A DNA stretch of 5,556 nt, from contig JAFLSP010000010.1 of NCBI GenBank assembly GCA_022510885.1, positions 18,246-23,801 of the forward strand, read 5' to 3'. This DNA is from Treponema sp. GTDB taxonomy: Bacteria > Spirochaetota > Spirochaetia > Treponematales > Treponemataceae. Below the pieces are notes generated by a model that searched no databases, had not been told where the DNA came from, and worked only from the letters and a program-made list of their open reading frames with translations. Positions 1 to 4,728 of this stretch are shown piece after piece. How positions within the stretch are numbered: the first letter of the stretch is position 1; every line of letters starts with the position of its first letter. The position numbers and the translations under genes are program-made.

Positions 1-4
1 CCGC

Positions 5-12
5 CTCTCCTT
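5..12 (-). promoter_or_regulatory. Shine-Dalgarno of a downstream gene beginning outside the window (probably nrdG)
   Basis: On the minus strand the nrdD stop codon (TAG, 26-24) is followed 11 bases later by AAGGAGAG (12-5). A start codon would be expected at or just past the window edge. No terminator-like hairpin lies between. The family's usual partner here is nrdG, the activating enzyme, so a co-transcribed nrdDG pair is likely. The identity is inference because the gene itself is not in the window. Confidence 0.6.
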
Positions 13-23
13 GGGGAACGCCG

Positions 24-2192
24 CTACAGGTGCAGCACGCGCTCCTTGATTTCCTGCGTGCGCCCCTGGTTCCAGAACTGGGTGCCGATGTAGCCGCAGG
101 TGCGGCGCGCCACGTTCAGCGTGCGCTGGTCGCGGTTGCCGCAGGCGGGGCATTCCCACACGAGCTTGTTGTCGCTGTCGGTGACGACCTGGATTTCGCC
201 CGTGTAGCCGCACTTCTGGCAGCAGTCGCTCTTGGTGTTCAGCTCCGCGTACATGATGTTGTCGTAGATGTGCCGCAGCAGCGCCATGACCGCGGGGATG
301 TTCTGCTCCATGTTCGGCACTTCCACGTAGCTCACCGCGCCGCCGGGGGAGAGTTTTTGGAACTGCGCCTCGAACGTGAGCTTGCTGAATGCGTCGATAT
401 GCTCCGTGACGTGCACGTGGTAGCTGTTGGTGATGTAGTTCTTGTCGGTCACGCCGGGAATCTCGCCGAAGCGGCTCTTGAGGCACTTGGCGAACTTGTA
501 CGTGGTGCTTTCGAGCGGCGTTCCGTAGAGCGAGAAGTCGATGTTCTCCTGCTCGCGCCATTTCTTGCACGCCGCGTTCAGCCGGTGCATGATTTCGAGC
601 GCGAAGGGCGTGGCGGCGGGGTCGGTGTGCGGCTTGCCGGTCATGTAGCGGACGCACTCGCACAGCCCCGCGTAGCCGAGCGAGATGGTCGAGTAGCCGC
701 CGAACAGCAGCCGGTCGATTTTCTCGCCCTTCTTCAGGCGGGCGAGCGCGCCGTTCTGCCACAGAATCGGGGCAACGTCGGAGACCGTTCCCATCAGGCG
801 GTTGTGCCGCGCCATGAGCGCGCGGTAGCACAGCTCAAGCCGCTGGTCGAGGATTTCCCAGAAGGCTTCCTTGTCGCCGCCGGACGAGCAGGCCGCGTCC
901 ACGAGGTTTATCGTCACCACGCCCTGGTTGAAGCGCCCGTAGAACTTGGGCTTGCCGTCCTCGTCGCGGTAGACGGTCAGGAAGGAGCGGCAGCCCATGC
1001 AGGGGTAGCAGTTGCCGTCCTTCAGCTCCAGCATCTTCTTCTCGCTGATGTAGTCGGGGACGAGCCGGCGCGCGGTGCAGGTGGCGGCAAGTTCGGTAAG
1101 GTAGTAGTACGCGCCGTCTTTCTCGATGTTGTCCGGCTCCAGCACGTAAATCAGCTTGGGGAAGGCGGGCGAGACCCAGTAGCCCTTCTCGTTGCGCACG
1201 CCCTGCCGCCGCTGCTTGAGCACCTCCTCGATTATCATCGCGAGGTCGGCCTTCTCCCGCTCGTTCTTCGCCTCGTTCAGGTACATGAAGACCGTGACGA
1301 ACGGAGCCTGCCCGTTGGTCGTCATGAGCGTGACCACCTGGTACTGAATCGTCTGCACGCCGCGCGTGATTTCGTCGCGCAGGCGCATGTCAACGATTGC
1401 CTTTGCCTGCTCCTCGGTGTAGGTGATGCCCGTCGTCTCCTCCATCTCGTGGATTTCGCGGATGAATTTCTGCCGGCTCACGTCCACGAATGGCGCGAGG
1501 TGCGCGAGCGAGACGCTCTGCCCGCCGTACTGCGACGAGGCGACCTGCGCGATAATCTGCGTGGCGATGTTGCACGCCGTGGAGAAGGAGTGCGGGCGGT
1601 CGATTTTCGTCTCGCTGATGACCGTGCCGTTCTGGAGCATGTCCTCAAGGTTGACCAAATCGCAGTTGTGCATGTGCTGCGCGAAGTAGTCCGCGTCGTG
1701 GAAGTGAATCAGCCCCTCGTCGTGCGCCTTCACGATGTCCTCGTCAAGCAGGAAGCGCCTGGTGATGTCCTTGGACACCTCGCCCGCCATGTAGTCGCGC
1801 TGCACGGAGACGACCACGGGGTTCTTGTTCGAGTTCTCCTGCTTGACCTCCTCGTTGTTGCACTCAAGCAGGCTCATAATCTGGCTGTCCGTGGAGTTCG
1901 CGCGGCGCATGAGCGCGTGCTGGTAGCGGTACGTGATGTAGATTTTGGCGAGGTCGAACGCGCCGGCCTGCATCAGCTCCTTTTCCACCATGTCCTGAAT
2001 CATCTCCACGCTCATCTCGTGGTTGCTCTTCTCGCACTCGCTTTCGATGCGCTCGGCAATCTCGCGGATTTTCAGGATGTCCAGCCGGCCGGAGCGCGGC
2101 ACCTCGTCGTTGTGGTTCGCGTTCAGAATCGCCGCGATGATTTTCTCGCGGTCAAAGAGGACTTCTTCGCCGTTGCGTTTGATGATTTTCAT
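24..2192 (-). CDS. nrdD: Anaerobic (class III) ribonucleoside-triphosphate reductase, catalytic subunit
   Basis: Reduces ribonucleoside triphosphates to dNTPs in the cytoplasm without oxygen, using a glycyl radical installed by the radical-SAM activase NrdG. In the 722-residue product, an N-terminal ATP-cone (about residues 1-90, starting MKIIKRNGEEVLFDREKI) is the expected allosteric site. Cys177 (NCDLVNL) and Cys401 (MGCRSFL) match the two active-site cysteines of the family. Asn422, 21 residues after Cys401, may be the equivalent of the asparagine in formate-using enzymes such as phage T4 NrdD (from memory, an inference). Cys658/661 and Cys681/684 form the C-terminal zinc site, and Gly700 in RTCGYIG is the radical glycine. 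Length agrees with E. coli NrdD (about 710), so the gene looks intact. I chose ATG 2192 over an in-frame GTG at 2204: GAGGG lies just upstream of the ATG, the GTG has no ribosome site, and the family starts at this methionine. The leader carries NrdR boxes. Confidence 0.97.
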   Translation of the reverse strand: MKIIKRNGEEVLFDREKIIAAILNANHNDEVPRSGRLDILKIREIAERIESECEKSNHEMSVEMIQDMVEKELMQAGAFDLAKIYITYRYQHALMRRANSTDSQIMSLLECNNEEVKQENSNKNPVVVSVQRDYMAGEVSKDITRRFLLDEDIVKAHDEGLIHFHDADYFAQHMHNCDLVNLEDMLQNGTVISETKIDRPHSFSTACNIATQIIAQVASSQYGGQSVSLAHLAPFVDVSRQKFIREIHEMEETTGITYTEEQAKAIVDMRLRDEITRGVQTIQYQVVTLMTTNGQAPFVTVFMYLNEAKNEREKADLAMIIEEVLKQRRQGVRNEKGYWVSPAFPKLIYVLEPDNIEKDGAYYYLTELAATCTARRLVPDYISEKKMLELKDGNCYPCMGCRSFLTVYRDEDGKPKFYGRFNQGVVTINLVDAACSSGGDKEAFWEILDQRLELCYRALMARHNRLMGTVSDVAPILWQNGALARLKKGEKIDRLLFGGYSTISLGYAGLCECVRYMTGKPHTDPAATPFALEIMHRLNAACKKWREQENIDFSLYGTPLESTTYKFAKCLKSRFGEIPGVTDKNYITNSYHVHVTEHIDAFSKLTFEAQFQKLSPGGAVSYVEVPNMEQNIPAVMALLRHIYDNIMYAELNTKSDCCQKCGYTGEIQVVTDSDNKLVWECPACGNRDQRTLNVARRTCGYIGTQFWNQGRTQEIKERVLHL

Positions 2193-2217
2193 GTTCCCTC
2201 GCACCCAAAAAAGAAGA

Positions 2218-2233
2218 ACACCATATCTAGTGT
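2218..2233 (-). promoter_or_regulatory. NrdR box 1 (proximal, strong)
   Basis: The plus strand reads ACACCATATCTAGTGT, which fits the established NrdR-box consensus acaCwAtATaTwGtgt at nearly every position. NrdR is the zinc-finger/ATP-cone repressor of ribonucleotide reductase genes. The dyad extends beyond the box: AAGAACAC (2214-2221) is the exact reverse complement of GTGTTCTT (2230-2237). In the predicted transcript it lies about +8 to +23. Confidence 0.85.
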
Positions 2234-2246
2234 TCTTTGTTCCTGT

Positions 2247-2275
2247 ATGATACTAGCAATAGCGTGTTTGGACAA
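2247..2275 (-). promoter_or_regulatory. Sigma70-type promoter of nrdD
   Basis: Reading the minus strand, a -35 TTGTCC (2275-2270, 4/6 matches) and a -10 TATCAT (2252-2247, 5/6 matches) are separated by exactly 17 bp. Transcription would start near 2240, giving a leader of roughly 48 nt before ATG 2192. NrdR box 2 overlaps the -10 and spacer, and NrdR box 1 lies just downstream of the predicted start, an arrangement suited to repression. Confidence 0.75.
2250..2265 (-). promoter_or_regulatory. NrdR box 2 (distal, weaker)
   Basis: ATACTAGCAATAGCGT matches 11 of 16 positions of the NrdR consensus, including the most conserved CTA and TAG cores on each arm. It begins exactly 32 bp after the start of box 1 (16 bp between boxes, about three helical turns), the spacing typical of paired NrdR sites. 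It overlaps the nrdD -10 and spacer. The degenerate centre makes it less certain on its own; the spacing is what makes it convincing. Confidence 0.75.
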
Positions 2276-2285
2276 GGGGCTTTTT

Positions 2286-2335
2286 GCGGAAATCGTGGCA
2301 AAAGGGCAGGATTTTTGCCTCCGCCACGCCGCCGC
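2286..2335. repeat. Imperfect inverted repeat between the divergent promoters
   Basis: Nested complementary arms are visible: GCGG (2286-2289) with CCGC (2332-2335), CGTGGC (2294-2299) with GCCACG (2323-2328), and an alternative inner pair GGCAAAA (2297-2303) with TTTTGCC (2313-2319). It lies upstream of both predicted transcription starts, so it would act as DNA, if it acts at all. It has no resemblance to an operator I know. Confidence 0.35.
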
Positions 2336-2342
2336 CGCAATC

Positions 2343-2371
2343 TTGACAATCGCCCGATAAACGACTATCGT
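2343..2371 (+). promoter_or_regulatory. Sigma70-type promoter of the importer permease/ATPase genes
   Basis: A perfect -35 TTGACA (2343-2348) and a -10 TATCGT (2366-2371, 4/6 matches) are separated by 17 bp. Transcription would start near 2378, leaving a short leader of about 17 nt before the GTG at 2395. A palindrome, AACGA-CTA-TCGTT (2360-2372), covers the -10 and could be a repressor site. Confidence 0.7.
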
Positions 2372-2382
2372 TAGGAAATCGC

Positions 2383-2386
2383 AGGA
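2383..2386 (+). promoter_or_regulatory. Shine-Dalgarno deciding the GTG start of the first permease
   Basis: AGGA sits 8 nt before GTG 2395. No in-frame ATG with a better site occurs nearby, and the protein N-terminus from this GTG fits the permease family. Confidence 0.6.
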
Positions 2387-2394
2387 CTGCCCCC

Positions 2395-3057
2395 GTGGAC
2401 TTTGACTTCATCAGACAGGTTACGCCGCTGTACGCACAGGCCGCTTGGCTCACGCTCCGCATCGCGCTTGCGGGCGTCGCGCTCTCGTTCGCGCTGGGGC
2501 TTGTCTGCGCGCTCGCGCGCTACGCGAAGGTGCCGGTCGCGCGGCAGGTCGCCGCCGTGTACGTGGGGCTTTCGCGCAACACGCCGCTGCTGATTCAGCT
2601 CTTCTTCCTCTATTTCGCGCTTCCCAACCTGGGCATCAAGCTGAGCGCCTTGCAGTGCTGCATCATCGGGCTGACCTTTTTGGGCGGCAGTTACATGGAG
2701 GAGACTTTCCGCAGCGCGCTGGAGTCGGTGAGCGCGGTGCAGGTGGAGAGCGGGCGGTGCGTGGGGCTGACGGGCGCGCAGGTCATGCGCTACGTGGTGC
2801 TGCCGCAGGCCTTCTCGGTCTCCGTGCCGGGCTTCTGCGCGAACGTGATGTTCCTCATCAAGGAGACCTCGGTGTTCAGCATCGTCGCCGTGGCGGACTT
2901 GATGTACGTGGCGAAGGACTTAATCGGGCTGTATTATAAAACGGACGAGTCGCTGCTGCTGCTGGCGGTGTCGTACTTCATTCTGCTGCTGCCGGTCTCC
3001 GCGGCGAGCGCGTATGCGGAAAGGAGGCTGCGCTATGCCCAGTTCGGACGCGCTTGA
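2395..3057 (+). CDS. Polar amino-acid ABC transporter permease (HisM/GlnP-like), subunit 1
   Basis: Inner-membrane subunit that pairs with the next gene's product to form the translocation channel of an amino-acid importer. The 220-residue length is normal for the family. Hydrophobic spans lie at about 16-40, 54-78, 84-100, 140-170 and 185-206. The segment GLSRNTPLLIQLFFLYFALP (58-77) is the family hallmark (usually RGTPLLVQ). The cytoplasmic EAA loop that docks on the ATPase is seen at about 116-139, with Glu118, Gly120, Gly124 and LPQ 136-138. Translation starts at GTG, the only GTG start in the importer genes. The 3' end overlaps the second permease gene by 23 bp, which implies translational coupling. 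Substrate cannot be read from the permease; it is inferred from the binding protein encoded downstream. Confidence 0.95.
   Translation: MDFDFIRQVTPLYAQAAWLTLRIALAGVALSFALGLVCALARYAKVPVARQVAAVYVGLSRNTPLLIQLFFLYFALPNLGIKLSALQCCIIGLTFLGGSYMEETFRSALESVSAVQVESGRCVGLTGAQVMRYVVLPQAFSVSVPGFCANVMFLIKETSVFSIVAVADLMYVAKDLIGLYYKTDESLLLLAVSYFILLLPVSAASAYAERRLRYAQFGRA
3021..3027 (+). promoter_or_regulatory. Shine-Dalgarno deciding the second permease start
   Basis: AAGGAGG, a near-perfect ribosome site inside the end of the first permease gene, lies 7 nt before ATG 3035. It favours that codon over the in-frame ATG at 3014, which lies upstream of the site. Confidence 0.85.
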
Positions 3058-3736
3058 GGCGGTGCGCACGGCGTTCGGCGTGCTTTTGCAGGGGCGCAAC
3101 TTCATCCGGCTCGTGCTCGGGCTGCTCGTCACGGTGCGCATTGCGGCGGTCTCGGTCGCGCTCTCCGTGGTGTTCGGCATCGCGCTCGGTATGCTGATGA
3201 CGGTAAAGAGCCGCGTCCTGCGCGTGGTCTGCAAAATCTACCTTGAGTTCATGCGGATTATGCCGCAGCTCGCGCTGCTGTTCATGGCGTACTACGGGCT
3301 GACCCGCGCCTTCGGCATCTCGCTTTCGGGGGAGGCCGCGTCCGTGCTCGTGTTCGCGCTGTGGGGCACGGCGGAGATGGGCGATTTGGTGCGCGGTGCC
3401 TTGCAGTCCGTTCCCGCGCACCAGTACGACAGCGGCCGTGCGGTCGGGCTGACCGAGCGGCAGGTCTTCCTCTGCGTCGTCCTGCCGCAGACCCTGCGCC
3501 GGCTCGTCCCGCTTTCCATGAATTTGGTGACGCGCATGGTGAAAACCACGTCGCTCGTCGTCTTTGTGGGCGTGATTGAGGTGGTCAAAATCGGGCAGCA
3601 GATTATTGAGGGAAACCGGCTCAAGGTGCCGTCCTGCTCAATCGCGGTGTACGCGGTGATTTTCATGATGTACTTTGTGGTGTGCGGGGCGTTCTCGCTC
3701 GCGGCGGGCGCGGTCGAGCGGCGGCAGAAGGAGTAG
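3035..3736 (+). CDS. Polar amino-acid ABC transporter permease, subunit 2
   Basis: Second inner-membrane subunit, 233 residues, presumed heterodimer partner of the preceding permease. Hydrophobic segments lie at about 24-55, 66-90, 100-112, 142-180 and 201-225. The periplasm-proximal family motif is altered to RIMPQLALLFMAYYGL (74-89) in place of RGTPLLVQLFF. The EAA loop is at 131-156 (YDSGRAVGLTERQ, then VVLPQT), with Asp132 where the family usually has Glu, and with Gly134 and Gly138 kept. The start at ATG 3035 is set by a strong ribosome site; an ORF extension to ATG 3014 adds seven residues unlike the family. The stop codon lies 2 bp before the ATPase start, so the three genes are surely co-transcribed. 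Confidence 0.94.
   Translation: MPSSDALEAVRTAFGVLLQGRNFIRLVLGLLVTVRIAAVSVALSVVFGIALGMLMTVKSRVLRVVCKIYLEFMRIMPQLALLFMAYYGLTRAFGISLSGEAASVLVFALWGTAEMGDLVRGALQSVPAHQYDSGRAVGLTERQVFLCVVLPQTLRRLVPLSMNLVTRMVKTTSLVVFVGVIEVVKIGQQIIEGNRLKVPSCSIAVYAVIFMMYFVVCGAFSLAAGAVERRQKE
3728..3733 (+). promoter_or_regulatory. Shine-Dalgarno deciding the ATPase start
   Basis: AAGGAG lies 5 nt before ATG 3739 and overlaps the last codons of the second permease gene. It selects ATG 3739 over an in-frame ATG at 3682 buried in the permease gene. Confidence 0.85.
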
Positions 3737-3738
3737 CG

Positions 3739-4488
3739 ATGGCATTGCTTGAAATCAGGCATCTTGAGAAGTCGTTTGACGGGCATTCCGTGCTGGAGGA
3801 CATCTCCTTTTCCGTGAAGAAGGGCGAGGTCATCGTGATTCTGGGGCCGTCCGGCTGCGGAAAGTCCACGCTCCTGCGCTGCATCAACGGGCTGGAGACC
3901 GTGCAGGGCGGCGACATCCTGCTCGACGGCGAGATTATCTCCAACCGCAGCAAGGACATGCACCTCATCCGGCAGAAAGTGGGCATGGTGTTCCAGAGCT
4001 ACGACCTGTTCCCGCACCTGAACGTGCTCGGCAACATCCTGCTCGGCCCGGTAAAGGCGCAGAAGCGCGAGCGCGCGGAGGTGGAGCGCGAGGCGGACGC
4101 ATGGCTTGCGCGCGTGGGCCTGCCCGACAAGAAGTACGCCTACCCGCGCCAGCTGAGCGGCGGGCAGAAGCAGCGCGTGGCAATCGTGCGCGCGCTGTGC
4201 ATGCACCCGGAGGTGCTGCTCTTTGACGAAGTGACCGCCGCGCTCGACCCGGAGATGGTGCGCGAGGTGCTTGACGTGCTGATGAACCTCGCCAACGACG
4301 GCAAGACCATGCTCATCGTGACGCACCAGCTTGAGTTCGCGCGCGCCGTCGCCGACCGCATCATCTTTATGGACGGCGGGCAGATTGTGGAGGACACCAC
4401 GCCCGGGCAGTTCTTCAACAACCCGCTCAGCGCGCGCGGCAGGAATTTCCTGGAGAACTTTACGTTCCGCGAGCACCGCCGGAAGTAG
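3739..4488 (+). CDS. Polar amino-acid ABC transporter ATP-binding protein (GlnQ/HisP-like)
   Basis: Cytoplasmic ATPase that powers import through the two permeases encoded upstream. The 249-residue protein has every catalytic element: Walker A GPSGCGKST (36-44), Q-loop Gln86 (VFQSYDLFPH), signature LSGGQ (139-143), Walker B LLFDE (160-164) with catalytic Glu164, D-loop AALDP (167-171) and switch His196 (VTHQ). The stretch MVFQSYDLFPHLNVLGNILLGP and the FDEVT...ALDPE form place it in the PAAT amino-acid family. Small departures from the commonest family pattern are Val165 after the Walker B Glu (often Pro) and Gln197 after the switch His (often Glu); neither should harm activity. It starts 2 bp after the permease stop codon. 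No convincing terminator hairpin follows it; a 22-bp repeat array begins 26 bp downstream. Confidence 0.97.
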   Translation: MALLEIRHLEKSFDGHSVLEDISFSVKKGEVIVILGPSGCGKSTLLRCINGLETVQGGDILLDGEIISNRSKDMHLIRQKVGMVFQSYDLFPHLNVLGNILLGPVKAQKRERAEVEREADAWLARVGLPDKKYAYPRQLSGGQKQRVAIVRALCMHPEVLLFDEVTAALDPEMVREVLDVLMNLANDGKTMLIVTHQLEFARAVADRIIFMDGGQIVEDTTPGQFFNNPLSARGRNFLENFTFREHRRK

Positions 4489-4514
4489 CGATGTCCGTCC
4501 GCCGTCCGGTGGCA

Positions 4515-4614
4515 GATAAGATTAGTTAATCCGCTCGATAAGATTAGCTAATCCTCTCAATAAGATTAGTTAATCCTATCGATAAGATTAACTAATCCTA
4601 TGAGTAAGATTAAC
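4515..4614. repeat. AT-rich tandem array: 4.5 units of 22 bp, each with a GATTA-NN-TAATC dyad
   Basis: Units lie at 4515-4536, 4537-4558, 4559-4580, 4581-4602 and a partial fifth at 4603-4614. Each full unit holds a 12-bp dyad (4520-4531, 4542-4553, 4564-4575, 4586-4597) with invariant arms GATTA and TAATC and a variable centre (GT, GC, GT, AC); the fifth has only the left half-site. The 10-bp linkers end in ATAA (GTAA before the fifth) and vary at their other positions. Dyads therefore recur every 22 bp, near two helical turns, on about the same DNA face. The composition contrasts sharply with the GC-rich surroundings. All frames are closed by stops in the repeats, so it is non-coding. Most likely it is a multi-site operator for the downstream binding-protein gene, though a plain minisatellite is possible. 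Confidence 0.9.
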
Positions 4615-4658
4615 AGGCGCTGCTGCGGTACGCTGTCGCGCGGATGATGAATAGCCCA

Positions 4659-4687
4659 TTGACAAAGTGGGGAATAAATGGCACAAT
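4659..4687 (+). promoter_or_regulatory. Promoter of the substrate-binding protein gene
   Basis: A perfect -35 TTGACA (4659-4664) and a -10 CACAAT (4682-4687, 4/6 matches) are separated by 17 bp, starting 45 bp after the repeat array. Transcription would start near 4694, with a leader of about 35 nt. The leader contains the small dyad CCACG-GA-CGTGG (4705-4716) directly before the ribosome site. A promoter here lets the binding protein be made independently of, and above, the permease and ATPase. Confidence 0.7.
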
Positions 4688-4717
4688 AGCGCATTGCTAA
4701 TTGTCCACGGACGTGGC

Positions 4718-4723
4718 AAGGAG
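4718..4723 (+). promoter_or_regulatory. Shine-Dalgarno deciding the binding-protein start
   Basis: AAGGAG lies 5 nt before ATG 4729. The in-frame GTG at 4723 overlaps the last base of this site, so it cannot use it as a start; ATG 4729 is preferred. Confidence 0.85.
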
Positions 4724-4728
4724 TGGAT

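Noticed and set aside
2202..2204. GTG as the nrdD start, four codons upstream of the chosen ATG
   Set aside because: No purine-rich ribosome site precedes it; the upstream sequence is a pyrimidine run, whereas the ATG at 2192 has GAGGG close by and matches the family N-terminus.
30..2360. A 776-codon open frame on the plus strand opposite nrdD
   Set aside because: It is in exact codon register with nrdD, where stops could arise only from TTA, CTA or TCA sense codons. The frame is open because nrdD avoids these codons, an effect of GC-rich codon use. The product is rich in Val, His, Arg and Leu with no recognisable motif, and it runs on through the nrdD promoter.
3292..4476. A 394-codon minus-strand open frame opposite the second permease and ATPase
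   Set aside because: It is in codon register with the ATPase gene, so it has the same codon-bias origin. It crosses two real genes, has no ribosome site I can defend and no family resemblance.
4489..4514. Intrinsic terminator after the ATPase gene
   Set aside because: The GC-rich bases here give only very short, weak pairings and no following T-run.
4515..4614. CRISPR array
   Set aside because: The units are contiguous at a 22-bp period with only about 4 variable bases between 18-bp blocks. There are no spacer-sized unique segments and no cas genes.
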